Made by a program: the position numbers and the translations under genes. Shown here piece after piece: positions 1 to 7,039 of a stretch of DNA of 18,449 nt. The stretch lies in assembly GCA_964580655.1 (NCBI GenBank), contig CAZOMR010000032.1, forward strand, positions 1 through 18,449, read 5' to 3'. The DNA comes from CAZOMR01 sp964580655 (GTDB lineage Bacteria > RBG-13-61-14 > CAZOMR01). The notes below the pieces were generated by a model. That model saw only the letters and a list, made by a program, of their open reading frames with translations. It had not been told where the DNA came from and ran no database searches. The stretch's first letter is position 1, and each line of letters opens with the position of its first letter.

Positions 1-1170
1 TCTATATTCTAAAGCATATATCAATTCCCCCAAAACCTTGGCTAAGTCCGCACGGTTGATTTCATCAAGTATAATATAGAAATAAGCATCCAAGTCTTTC
101 TCGCCAGCTTTTCTGGCTAAGTTCGCCATTTGGATTAGGATTTTATCTTCTGACTCAAAAATTATTCCTTTTTCATGAGGTTTAGCCACCAATCCCCGGA
201 CAAAATCCTCATAACAATATGATGGATGAAATTGGACAATTTCCCAGATCTGGGCTACCTTCTCCTTATTTTTCTCTATAATATTTTTCTTGATATAATC
301 TAGCAATTCATCATACTTTTTAACATCTCCATCAGAAAGACTAATTCCTTTTTCTTTTTTTATCTTTCCTAATTGAGATTTTTCAAAAATTCCCCCTTTA
401 CCATCATAAAGCCATTTAATATATTCTCTTGCGGCATAAGTCTTCCCACTTCCAGGTGGGCCATATAATATTATTTGAGTTTTATTATTAAGAGCCTCCT
501 CTATTCTTTTAGAATAATCTATGTCAGAATTTACTTTTTCATTTGGATTTAATGGAGTGATTTTAGACCCTGGTTGCGCTACCTTCTTTTGTCTATCATA
601 CCATCCCCATAAAAGAGCATCTAGGTCAGGAAAAGAAAGTTCTAAACCATAATTCTTCATTCTCTTTTTCAAATCTTTGAAAGCTTCACCAACTGAAAAA
701 TAATCATTAGGAACAATTTCATAGCCCAATTCTATAAGAGCATTAGGGATATTGCCAGCTATATTCCAATATTTGTTCGGAGCAAGGTATGACAATATTT
801 CGCCTATTTTACCGATGCCAAAGTATTTAGGTCTAAATTTGGGATTAAATAACTCTGTAAAATCTTCAGGATTGGGACCTTTATGGGATATTTCAACTAA
901 TTTCTCGAAGAAGGGAATAAGCTTTTTTAAATTTTGCTCGGATATTAATTTTGCATGATCTGAACCGCCATAATACCAAGTATCCAAATTATTTTTTATA
1001 AATTCATATATATCATCCTTGCTAAGATTACTTAAAAATTTCTTATCTTTTAATTTTTTTACATTAGCTAAAGTAACCTTATGATCATCGAGGTGCTCTT
1101 TAAGCTTCTCATCATTTTCTCTATTCTTCCACATCCTGACTAATTCATTAAGCTTTGTATCGCTTATCAT
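1..1170 (-). CDS. McrB-like AAA+ restriction NTPase, C-terminus missing at window edge
   Basis: The minus-strand frame is open from ATG 1170 to base 1 (390 codons) and runs off the window. The start is set by GGAGGTCC a few bases upstream. Walker A GPPGSGKT is at residues 237-244, the block FHPSYCYEDFVRG follows, and the Walker B-type LDEINRAD is at 368-375; together these are diagnostic of the McrB branch of AAA+ proteins. In known McrBC systems such an NTPase drives translocation and a McrC nuclease cuts modified DNA; the partner would lie beyond the left edge. Residues 1-236 form an N-terminal domain that I cannot assign; it would be the DNA- or target-recognition part by analogy with McrB. 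Composition is strongly AT-rich compared with the genes from 1912 onward, which suggests acquisition. ATP or GTP use cannot be told from this sequence. Confidence 0.9.
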   Translation of the reverse strand, partial: MISDTKLNELVRMWKNRENDEKLKEHLDDHKVTLANVKKLKDKKFLSNLSKDDIYEFIKNNLDTWYYGGSDHAKLISEQNLKKLIPFFEKLVEISHKGPNPEDFTELFNPKFRPKYFGIGKIGEILSYLAPNKYWNIAGNIPNALIELGYEIVPNDYFSVGEAFKDLKKRMKNYGLELSFPDLDALLWGWYDRQKKVAQPGSKITPLNPNEKVNSDIDYSKRIEEALNNKTQIILYGPPGSGKTYAAREYIKWLYDGKGGIFEKSQLGKIKKEKGISLSDGDVKKYDELLDYIKKNIIEKNKEKVAQIWEIVQFHPSYCYEDFVRGLVAKPHEKGIIFESEDKILIQMANLARKAGEKDLDAYFYIILDEINRADLAKVLGELIYALEYR

Positions 1171-1304
1171 TTTGGACCTCCTTATAATTTTTCAGGAATC
1201 TCATCCCTTCTTAAGAGATTTCTATACCATGTAGAAACATTACTGTCAATCAAAAAATCCAGAGATTTTTCCATCCTGCTTTCGGATGGCTGGTTACACC
1301 AAAT

Positions 1305-1330
1305 TAGTGCACAGTGCTTAGTGCTCAGTT
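1305..1330. repeat. AGTGCTTAGTGCTCA-type dispersed repeat, copy 1
   Basis: Tandem-like TAGTGC/CAGTGC/TAGTGC/TCAGT units. The 16-mer CAGTGCTTAGTGCTCA (1312-1327) recurs exactly, in inverted orientation, at 9115-9130. Short sequences of this type are scattered between genes in many environmental bacterial genomes. Confidence 0.7.
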
Positions 1331-1371
1331 CCCAGTTCAAAAATCCCTTTATACTGACTCTTCCTACTTTA

Positions 1372-1394
1372 TTCTTCTCTGCGTTCTTTGCGTC
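1372..1394. repeat. GCGTTCTTTGCGTC dispersed repeat, truncated by assembly gap
   Basis: GCGTTCTTTGCGTC (1381-1394) abuts the N run and is identical to 14957-14970, with a TTCTTC block just upstream in both places. The full form at 14957 continues TTTGCGGT. The assembler most likely broke here because the element is repeated in the genome. Confidence 0.75.
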
Positions 1395-1494
1395 NNNNNN
1401 NNNNNNNNNNNNNNNNNNNNNNNNNNNNNNNNNNNNNNNNNNNNNNNNNNNNNNNNNNNNNNNNNNNNNNNNNNNNNNNNNNNNNNNNNNNNNN
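1395..1494. other. Assembly gap (100 N)
   Basis: Exactly 100 N, the conventional placeholder for a scaffold gap of unknown size. It lies inside the AT-rich minus-strand island, between a dispersed repeat and the 3' part of the small Cys-rich gene. Whatever lies here, including the end of that gene, is not represented. Confidence 0.98.
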
Positions 1495-1679
1495 ACGCGA
1501 GCCAGGCATTCCTCGCAGGGCATAAAACTGGCCTCAAGCACTTCTAGTTCAGAAGGTCTCTCATCAAAGACTGTCTCTATCTCATCCCCGCAGATCGCGC
1601 ACTCCGATTCTACCATCCAGCAGATTCTATAAAGCTGGGCCTCATCATCAAAGACCAGCTTCTTTCTGGCTAGCTCCAT
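1495..1679 (-). CDS. Small four-cysteine (zinc-ribbon-like) protein, 3' end lost in gap
   Basis: ATG at 1679 follows a strong Shine-Dalgarno (AAAGGAGGGG on the minus strand). The visible 61 residues are acidic and hold two CxxC knuckles: Cys27/Cys30 and Cys55/Cys58, spaced as expected for one structural zinc site. I recognise no named family. It lies upstream of, and on the same strand as, the McrB-like gene, so both may share a transcript and a defence role, but the gap separates them. A TATAAT-like -10 on the minus strand (1723-1718) could belong to it, although I see no matching -35. It is truncated by the N run, so its length is unknown. Confidence 0.65.
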
Positions 1680-1850
1680 CTTTCCCCTCCTTTCAAATTC
1701 TCATGTTCTCATAAAGTATTATAAAACCATGTATTGACAGACCCGGTCATTAAAGAATCGTAAGATCAATTTTTTGTAAAGATACAAGTGTAAATATAAT
1801 CAGTATTATCGCGACTAAATTCGCTCGCACACCCATCAGGATAATTTTGA

Positions 1851-1878
1851 TTGACTTCACCAAAGGCTCTGCTATACT
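1851..1878 (+). promoter_or_regulatory. Sigma70-type promoter for the kdsBAD operon
   Basis: TTGACT (1851-1856), a 16-base spacer and TATACT (1873-1878), ending 33 bases before the kdsB start. Both hexamers are one mismatch from consensus. A strong Shine-Dalgarno AGGAGGGAG (1896-1904) follows, 7 bases before the TTG codon. Confidence 0.8.
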
Positions 1879-1911
1879 TTTTGGAAAGCTTCGCCAGGAG
1901 GGAGAGAGAAT

Positions 1912-2715
1912 TTGCGTGCCAAGGTAGTTGCCCTGATCCCTGCGCGTTATGATTCCGTGAGGTTTCCGGGCAAGGTTCTATCCGAGCTTTCGGGCAAGCC
2001 GCTCATCCAGTGGGTCTGGGAGAGGGCATGTCAGGCCCGCACGGCTACAGAGGTTGCCGTGGCCACGGATGATGACCGGGTGAAAGAGGCAGTCGAGAAT
2101 TTCGGCGGAAAAGTCATCATGACCTCGAAGGATCATCAGAGCGGCACTGACCGGCTCGCTGAAGCAGTGGCTTTTACCACGGCTGATATAATAGTCAATG
2201 TCCAGGGGGACGAGCCCCTGATCCATCCGGAAAGCATTGACCTGGCCGTGCACGCGATTCTTGATGAAGAGGATGTGAGGATGACCAGCCTGAAGAAGGA
2301 CATCACTGATTACCGCGAATACACGAGTCCCCATGTGGTCAAGGTGGTCTGCAACAACCAGGAAGAAGCACTCTATTTCTCCCGCTCTCCAATCCCTCTT
2401 TACCGCGACCGGGAGGAGTTGCTCAGAAAATGGGAAGATACAGGCAAGAGGCCGCCTGATCTGATGCCGCCGCCTTACAAGCACCTTGGACTTTATGTTT
2501 ACGAGGTCGGGTTTCTCTCTGCCCTGACCCGGATTCCTGTTTCCGAACTGGAAAAGGCTGAAAAACTGGAACAGCTCAGGGCTCTTGCCTGGGGCTTCAG
2601 GATAAAGGTTATAACTACTCCTCATGATTCAATAAGCGTGGATACCCCGGAAGACCTGGACAGGGTGAAGGCTATATTGAAAAGCAACCCCGCCCTTGCG
2701 AAACTTTCCCGATGA
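1912..2715 (+). CDS. kdsB: 3-deoxy-manno-octulosonate cytidylyltransferase (CMP-Kdo synthetase)
   Basis: Activates Kdo with CTP to CMP-Kdo in the cytoplasm, the donor for attaching Kdo to lipid A. At 267 residues it is slightly longer than the ~250 usual for KdsB. Visible motifs in order: IPARYDSVRFPGK (nucleotide-binding loop, residues ~9-21), ATDDDRV, SGTDRLAEA, NVQGDEP (metal-binding Asp), FSRSPIP, KHLGLYVY, EKLEQLRALAWG and SVDTPEDL near the C-terminus, all hallmarks of the family. The start is TTG, chosen because the Shine-Dalgarno AGGAGGGAG lies 7 bases upstream and the IPAR motif then falls at the usual distance from the N-terminus. It is first in an operon with kdsA, 36 bases downstream. 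Confidence 0.96.
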   Translation: MRAKVVALIPARYDSVRFPGKVLSELSGKPLIQWVWERACQARTATEVAVATDDDRVKEAVENFGGKVIMTSKDHQSGTDRLAEAVAFTTADIIVNVQGDEPLIHPESIDLAVHAILDEEDVRMTSLKKDITDYREYTSPHVVKVVCNNQEEALYFSRSPIPLYRDREELLRKWEDTGKRPPDLMPPPYKHLGLYVYEVGFLSALTRIPVSELEKAEKLEQLRALAWGFRIKVITTPHDSISVDTPEDLDRVKAILKSNPALAKLSR

Positions 2716-2751
2716 AAGCTCTAAGGCGATGAAGAAACGCGGAAAGGCAAG

Positions 2752-3591
2752 ATGAAGCCTGGAGCCAGGAAATTTCAAGTCGGAAAAGTTCAGATCGGCG
2801 GCAAGGGGCAGCTTTTCCTTATCGCAGGTCCCTGTGTGATCGAGAATGAGAGGGCAACGCTCCAAATAGCGGAGAGACTGAAGCGGATCACGAGCGATCT
2901 GAAAATCCCCTGGATATTCAAGGCCAGCTTTGACAAGGCCAACCGGTCAAGCATCAACTCATATCGCGGCCCCGGAATGATGCAGGGCTTGAAAATTCTT
3001 GCTCGTGTAAAGAAAGAATTTTCTGTCCCGGTTCTCTCGGACATACATGAGCCAGCCCAGGCCGAGAGAGCGGCCGAGGTTCTGGATGTGATCCAGATAC
3101 CTGCTTTCCTCTGTCGGCAGACCGACCTGATCCTGGCCGCAGCCGCGACCGCGACCGCGACGAAAAAATCTCTCAACCTGAAAAAGGGCCAGTTCCTTTC
3201 ACCGCATGACATGAAGAATGTCATTGAAAAGGCTGAGTCCGGAGGAGCAAAAAAGATCATGGTCACGGAGAGAGGCTCTAGCTTCGGGTATTCCAACCTG
3301 GTCGTGGATATGAGGTCCCTCGTGATCATGCGGTCATTCGGATGGCCTGTTGTGTTCGATGCCACGCATTCTGTCCAGCTTCCCGGAGGACTCGGCCATG
3401 CATCCTCTGGCCAGCGAGAATTCGTGGCTCCTCTCGCAAGGGCCGCTGTGGCCGCAGGCGTGGACGGAATATTCCTTGAAGTCCACCCCCGGCCAGACCA
3501 GGCACTATGCGACGGACCGAATATGATCCCGCTTTCAAGGCTTAAGGGTTTACTTTTGGTGCTTAAACGACTACACAAAGCAATTGACTAA
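2752..3591 (+). CDS. kdsA: 3-deoxy-8-phosphooctulonate synthase, metal-dependent class
   Basis: Condenses phosphoenolpyruvate with D-arabinose 5-phosphate to Kdo 8-phosphate. 279 residues, a TIM-barrel of normal length. IAGPC, FDKANRSSI, SDIHE, IQIPAFLCRQTDLI, LKKGQFL, TERGSSFGY and DATHSVQLPGG are all present. The metal ligands known from the Aquifex enzyme are at Cys28, His206, Glu243 and Asp254, with the last three spaced as in Aquifex, so this is the metal-dependent class rather than the E. coli type. Shine-Dalgarno GGAAAGG lies at 2741-2747. The gene overlaps kdsD by TAATG. After LAAA it carries a threefold CGCGAC repeat that appears to lengthen a loop by about four residues. Confidence 0.97.
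   Translation: MKPGARKFQVGKVQIGGKGQLFLIAGPCVIENERATLQIAERLKRITSDLKIPWIFKASFDKANRSSINSYRGPGMMQGLKILARVKKEFSVPVLSDIHEPAQAERAAEVLDVIQIPAFLCRQTDLILAAAATATATKKSLNLKKGQFLSPHDMKNVIEKAESGGAKKIMVTERGSSFGYSNLVVDMRSLVIMRSFGWPVVFDATHSVQLPGGLGHASSGQREFVAPLARAAVAAGVDGIFLEVHPRPDQALCDGPNMIPLSRLKGLLLVLKRLHKAID
3144..3161 (+). repeat. CGCGAC x3 microsatellite inside kdsA
   Basis: Three perfect 6-base units in frame, coding alternating Ala/Thr within the string AAAATATATKKS. Compared with the Aquifex KdsA sequence as I remember it, the loop is four residues longer, equal to two repeat units. Being a hexamer, gain or loss of units keeps the frame. Confidence 0.85.
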
Positions 3592-4553
3592 TGTCCATTG
3601 ATCGCGGCAGAAGAGTTCTGGAGATTGAGGCCGAGGCTCTCGCTGAGCTTTCGCGGCGGCTCGGTGAGGAGTTTGTGCAAGCTGTTGATCTTCTAGGCGA
3701 ATGCGAGGGCAAGCTCATCCTGACCGGGATGGGCAAGTCAGGGCTTGTGGCACAGAAGATAGCAGGGACATTCGCATCCACAGGCACTCCCGCTTTTTTC
3801 CTGCATCCGGCAGAGGGCGTTCACGGCGACTTGGGCCTGGTATCGAAGAATGACCTGGTGCTTGCCGTGTCCAATTCCGGCGAGACCGAGGAGTTGATCC
3901 GGCTTATCCCTTTTTTCAAGCGAATGGGTATCAAGATGATCGCTCTTGTCGGTCGTGTGGAATCCAGCCTGGCCAGGGCCGCGGACTTAGCGATTGATGT
4001 AAGCGTGAAGGAAGAGGCCTGTCCACTGAACCTGACCCCGACTGCATCAACAACAGCCGTGATGGCCATGGGCGATGCACTGGCGCTGGCACTTCTCGAG
4101 CGCAAGGGTTTCAACCAGGAAGATTTTGCAAGAATTCATCCTGCCGGGACACTTGGCCGAAGACTACTCCTGCGCGTCTCAGACCTGATGCATACCGGGG
4201 AGGAGATTCCGAGGGTCGCGCTGGATGCTGGCATGAAGGAGGTGATCATTGAGATGAGCTCCAGGATGCTCGGGCACACAGCAGTGGTGAAGGAGGGCAA
4301 GCTGGAAGGGGTTATATCTGACGGAGACCTCCGTCGGGCCATGGAGAGGTATCCCGATGTTTTTTTCAGAACTGCGAAAGATATAATGACTCGCGGGCCG
4401 AAGACGATCCTGCCGGATATGCTGGCCGCGGCCGCACTCCGGGAAATGGAGAGCCATTCCATAACCTCACTCCTCGTATGCGATGATGAGGCGGGCGAGA
4501 ATCTTATCGGCATCATTCATCTTCACGATCTATTGAAGGCGGGAGTGGTATGA
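3591..4553 (+). CDS. kdsD: D-arabinose 5-phosphate isomerase (SIS plus CBS pair)
   Basis: Interconverts D-ribulose 5-phosphate and D-arabinose 5-phosphate, the KdsA substrate. 320 residues. The SIS domain (~35-175) shows TGMGKSG with Lys49, HPAEGVHGDLG with His78, SNSGETEE with Glu101, and RIHPAGTLGRR with His183. These match the E. coli KdsD catalytic residues K59, H88, E111 and H193 at a constant offset of ten. Two CBS domains follow (~200-320), ending HDLLKAGVV as in typical family members. The start overlaps the kdsA stop (TAATG), so translation is coupled. The last ~48 bases are partly duplicated at 5330-5374, on the far side of the toxin-antitoxin module. KpsF and GutQ are close relatives; operon context favours kdsD. 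Confidence 0.95.
   Translation: MSIDRGRRVLEIEAEALAELSRRLGEEFVQAVDLLGECEGKLILTGMGKSGLVAQKIAGTFASTGTPAFFLHPAEGVHGDLGLVSKNDLVLAVSNSGETEELIRLIPFFKRMGIKMIALVGRVESSLARAADLAIDVSVKEEACPLNLTPTASTTAVMAMGDALALALLERKGFNQEDFARIHPAGTLGRRLLLRVSDLMHTGEEIPRVALDAGMKEVIIEMSSRMLGHTAVVKEGKLEGVISDGDLRRAMERYPDVFFRTAKDIMTRGPKTILPDMLAAAALREMESHSITSLLVCDDEAGENLIGIIHLHDLLKAGVV
4506..4531 (+). repeat. Direct repeat, left copy (kdsD 3' end)
   Basis: 26 bases beginning ATCGGCATCATT and coding IGIIHLHD within kdsD, identical to 5330-5355. The repeat period is 824 bases and the interval holds only the MNT/HEPN gene pair. Confidence 0.95.
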
Positions 4554-4636
4554 AAAGAGGAGCAGGGCAGATTGCCTTTTGCAAATAAGAATAAGAAGCA
4601 TGGCTGCGCATAATAAAGGATGCTGTTATCTTAACA

Positions 4637-4963
4637 ATGGTGAATGAAAAGATGGCTGAAATCTTGAAACAGCGGGAGTCGGAAAATATTTTGGCAAAAC
4701 TAAAAAAGGAAAAAGCCTATCTGCAAGAAAAATATAATGTAAAAAAATTAGGCATTTTTGGCTCAATAGTCCGGAATGAACAGAGCCAGAAAAGTGATAT
4801 TGATATTCTGGTTGAATTTAGTGAACCAATTAGTTTATTTAAATTTATTGAAATGGAAGAATACCTCGGAAAAGTTTTAACTAAAAAAGTTGATGTTGTC
4901 ATGAAGAAAGCCTTAAAACCTAGATTGAAAAAGCAAATTTTAAAAGAGGTCAAATATCTGTGA
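4637..4963 (+). CDS. MntA-type minimal nucleotidyltransferase antitoxin
   Basis: 108 residues. The polymerase-beta-like motif GSIVRNEQSQKSDIDILV places Gly42/Ser43 and the metal-binding pair Asp54/Asp56 as in minimal nucleotidyltransferases; the N-terminal ~35 residues are a charged helix. In studied MntA/HepT pairs this protein transfers AMP to a tyrosine of the HEPN toxin and so neutralises it. Its stop overlaps the HEPN start (GTGA), the usual arrangement. The start is uncertain: ATG 4637 has no good Shine-Dalgarno, and ATG 4652 (MAEILK) is an alternative. The gene is AT-rich, unlike kdsD and the glycosyltransferase on either side, which points to acquisition. Confidence 0.88.
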   Translation: MVNEKMAEILKQRESENILAKLKKEKAYLQEKYNVKKLGIFGSIVRNEQSQKSDIDILVEFSEPISLFKFIEMEEYLGKVLTKKVDVVMKKALKPRLKKQILKEVKYL

Positions 4964-5301
4964 AAAAAGACTTCCTGATATACCTGGATGACATTCTGGA
5001 TGCTATAAAGAAGATTAAGACCTATACTCGCAATATGGGCTTTCCCGAATTTAAAAAGGACGCCAAAACGGTTGACGCAGTGATTAGAAACTTTGAAATC
5101 ATAGGCGAAGCCGCAAAACAAATTCCTTCCGAGATTAAAAAGAAATATCCCCAGGTTCCCTGGAAGCAAATGGCTGGAATGCGAAACAAAGTGATCCATG
5201 AATATTCCGGCATTGAACTGGAAGTAGTATGGAAAACAATGGAAGAAGACTTTCCCAATTTAGAAAAACAGATAAAACAAATAAATGCCTCGTATAAATA
5301 G
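4960..5301 (+). CDS. HepT-type HEPN (DUF86) toxin RNase
   Basis: 113 residues, all-helical HEPN fold of the DUF86/HepT family. RNKVIHEY at residues 75-82 fits the HepT motif R-x4-H-x-Y: Arg75 and His80 form the ribonuclease site, and Tyr82 is the residue that MntA-like partners AMPylate in characterised systems. IGEAAKQIPSEI and the Trp-containing segment before the motif are also typical. The start is GTG 4960, overlapping the antitoxin stop by four bases, so the two are translated together with the antitoxin first. AT-rich like its partner. The pair lies between duplicated kdsD ends. Confidence 0.9.
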   Translation: MKKDFLIYLDDILDAIKKIKTYTRNMGFPEFKKDAKTVDAVIRNFEIIGEAAKQIPSEIKKKYPQVPWKQMAGMRNKVIHEYSGIELEVVWKTMEEDFPNLEKQIKQINASYK

Positions 5302-5329
5302 TAACAAAATAGTGAAAAAAAACCAGAAG

Positions 5330-5374
5330 ATCGGCATCATTCATCTTCACGATCTGCTCAAGACTTTTCAATGA
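5330..5374 (+). pseudogene. Remnant of a kdsD 3' end (right-hand copy)
   Basis: Codes IGIIHLHDLLKTFQ then TGA. The first 26 bases are identical to the end of kdsD. The following codons still encode LLK but with synonymous changes (CTGCTCAAG against CTATTGAAG), and the tail then differs (TFQ against AGVV). It therefore descends from a functional kdsD end and is not a simple target-site duplication. Its stop overlaps the glycosyltransferase start (ATGA at 5371-5374), as an intact operon junction would. Upstream in frame is an AT-rich IVKKNQK that may or may not belong to it. Confidence 0.8.
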
Positions 5375-7011
5375 AAGCGGAAAAAATTTTATCCATCAGC
5401 CTGCTTGCCTTTGTATCCCTCCTCGCCCTGATTTCCGCATTATGGCTCACCCGCGGTGCACACGGTCTTCCGCTGGACGACGCCTACATATTCCGCCGGT
5501 ACGCCGAGAACCTGTCTCTGGGCCACGGCTTTTCATTCAATCCGGGAGAAACCAGCTTCGGGTGCACGAGCTTTCTCTGGCCTGCGCTAGTGAGCGCCTT
5601 TCTCCGGATCATTGACATCTCCCACTATGCAGGAGTAGTGCAGGTTCTGGGGACAATCTTCTTCGGGGCATCCGTGTTTCTGTGCGGCCTTACTCTGCGC
5701 AATATAAAATCCCATCCGCTTATTATCACGGCCGCGGCTCTCCTTACTTTGGCCTCTCCAAGCATGTTCATGAATGCGGTCTCGGGAATGGAAACATCCC
5801 TCTTTGTGTTCGAGGTAATGCTGATCGCATGGATGCTCATGCGGCCTGATCCTTCAATGATCTGGGTCGGCCTTGTCACAGGCCTGATCTTTCTCACCCG
5901 GCCCGAGGGACTTTACTTCGCACTGGCCGTGCCCTTTGCCTTGCTCTTGCAGATATGGCGAGAACCTTTCCCTCAAAAAAGCCAGGCAAAAATCAAGGCC
6001 ATGATCAAGTTCGCGATTCCATTTCTTGCGCTCGCCTTACCATATATTGTATTTTTGTGGCAGAAAACCGGGAGTCTCCTGCCAACCACATACCGTGGAA
6101 AAATCATGATGGCCGCGGACCCAGGACTCCTTCATCGCCCGGTCCTTGAGAACATCATCCACGCCCTGCTCTCACTCGGAGACGGCTGGAAGCTCCTGCT
6201 CGAACCGGTCGGCTTCTTCGTCGGCCTTGCGCTTCTTCTATTCAGCGTGTATATTGGCCTGCGGGTTATCATTCAGCTAGCCCGGAAAAAGGAATCAGAT
6301 GTCCCACAAGCCGCGCTGATAGTCCTTTCTGGATTCCTGTTCTTGCCCGCGGCATACGGCTATGGCTTTCGCGTGCACCCTGCCTTCGGAGGTTACTATT
6401 ACCGATACATCGCCGCGGTCTTGCCATGCTTCGCGATTATCGGGTGCATGGGCATGGAAAAATTCTACAACCTGATTGCGGAAAAAATCGCCTTTCTCTC
6501 CCGGAGTAAGACGGCCATCTTTGCCACGGGGTTCGGTCTTTTCTTGGTATATTCTGATTCGATCTATTATAATAATTTCACTGCGGCGAGAGAGGTATAT
6601 AGAAACGAGGTCTTGCTTAATGAGGGAATCCGGAAGGATGCGGCTCTCTGGATTCGTGAGAATACTCCGGCTGATGCCAGGGTGCTGGTCGGCTACACCG
6701 GACTTGGCGTGGTGGGAAGTCTTTGCGAGCGATATGTTCTTGATATGGGCGCGCTTATCAACCCGGATATCTTTCCCTACTACGAGGACACCCTGCCTAT
6801 GAGCGAGAAACGATGGCAGAGAGTTGTTGAATACATCCGGGACAGAGAGCTCAATTACTATGTAACATTCTTTGGCCCTTATCCTGCGCCGGACCCCGGA
6901 GAGACCCCCGGTTTCCGCGAGAAGGCACGCATCGGAGACCAGACCGAGACCCCTTATTTGCCTTATAGCCAGATTCGTATTTACGAGATCATTTTGAAGG
7001 AAGGCACTTAA
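5371..7011 (+). CDS. GT-C-type integral membrane glycosyltransferase
   Basis: 546 residues. The N-terminus is a membrane helix (~8-27) followed by LDDAYIFRRYAENL with Asp36/Asp37, then GHGFSFNPGE and GCTSFLWPALVS. This is the signature of polytopic GT-C enzymes (arabinofuranosyl-/mannosyltransferase-like), where the first-loop acidic pair serves polyprenyl-phosphate-sugar donors. About nine to eleven hydrophobic segments extend to ~residue 395. A soluble C-terminal part (~400-546) includes LWIRENTPADARVLVGYTG and ends near PYLPYSQIRIYEI, typical of the family. The start is ATG 5371, overlapping the kdsD-like remnant; no Shine-Dalgarno is visible, so it probably relied on coupling with kdsD before the toxin-antitoxin module intervened. 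A role in LPS or another envelope glycan is inferred from position. Sugar and acceptor are unknown. Confidence 0.8.
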   Translation: MKAEKILSISLLAFVSLLALISALWLTRGAHGLPLDDAYIFRRYAENLSLGHGFSFNPGETSFGCTSFLWPALVSAFLRIIDISHYAGVVQVLGTIFFGASVFLCGLTLRNIKSHPLIITAAALLTLASPSMFMNAVSGMETSLFVFEVMLIAWMLMRPDPSMIWVGLVTGLIFLTRPEGLYFALAVPFALLLQIWREPFPQKSQAKIKAMIKFAIPFLALALPYIVFLWQKTGSLLPTTYRGKIMMAADPGLLHRPVLENIIHALLSLGDGWKLLLEPVGFFVGLALLLFSVYIGLRVIIQLARKKESDVPQAALIVLSGFLFLPAAYGYGFRVHPAFGGYYYRYIAAVLPCFAIIGCMGMEKFYNLIAEKIAFLSRSKTAIFATGFGLFLVYSDSIYYNNFTAAREVYRNEVLLNEGIRKDAALWIRENTPADARVLVGYTGLGVVGSLCERYVLDMGALINPDIFPYYEDTLPMSEKRWQRVVEYIRDRELNYYVTFFGPYPAPDPGETPGFREKARIGDQTETPYLPYSQIRIYEIILKEGT

Positions 7012-7039
7012 CAGGGGCGAAAGTTTAGCTAGTTGATGC

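Larger units (their letters stand above)
1182..1394 (-). other. Open frame between assembly gap and mcrB-like gene, possible gene tail with repeat
   Basis: On the minus strand this stretch is open from the gap to a TAA at 1182-1184, only 11 bases before the ATG of the McrB-like gene, so it could be the 3' end of an operon partner. The last ~30 codons (SLDFLIDSNVSTWYRN and following) look protein-like, but I recognise no family. The gap-side half is made of dispersed repeat sequence (DAKNAEK and TKHCALIW come from repeat units), so much of this frame is probably not genuine protein. A fusion with the Cys-rich protein across the gap is unproven, because 100 N is a conventional spacer and not a measured length. 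Confidence 0.3.

Noticed and set aside
1182..1679. Single 165-residue protein spanning the N gap
   Set aside because: Continuity depends on an arbitrary 100 N. The gap-side sequence on one side is dispersed repeat, so I split it into separate entries.
1718..1723. Minus-strand TATAAT as promoter for the Cys4/McrB-like island
   Set aside because: No acceptable -35 at 16-19 bases, so only mentioned as a possibility under the small gene.
1978..2625. 215-codon minus-strand frame inside kdsB
   Set aside because: Shadow of kdsB, which has complete family motifs, a promoter and a Shine-Dalgarno on the plus strand.
2790..3578. 262-codon minus-strand frame inside kdsA
   Set aside because: Shadow frame in GC-rich coding sequence; kdsA has all its catalytic residues.
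4564..4580. Possible intrinsic terminator AGGGCA-GAT-TGCCTT with TT after kdsD
   Set aside because: The stem is only six pairs including a G-U, with a four-T run partly inside the stem; too weak to call.
4579..4614. Promoter for the mntA/hepT pair (TTGCAA ... CATAAT)
   Set aside because: The spacing is 24 bases, well outside the 15-19 range.
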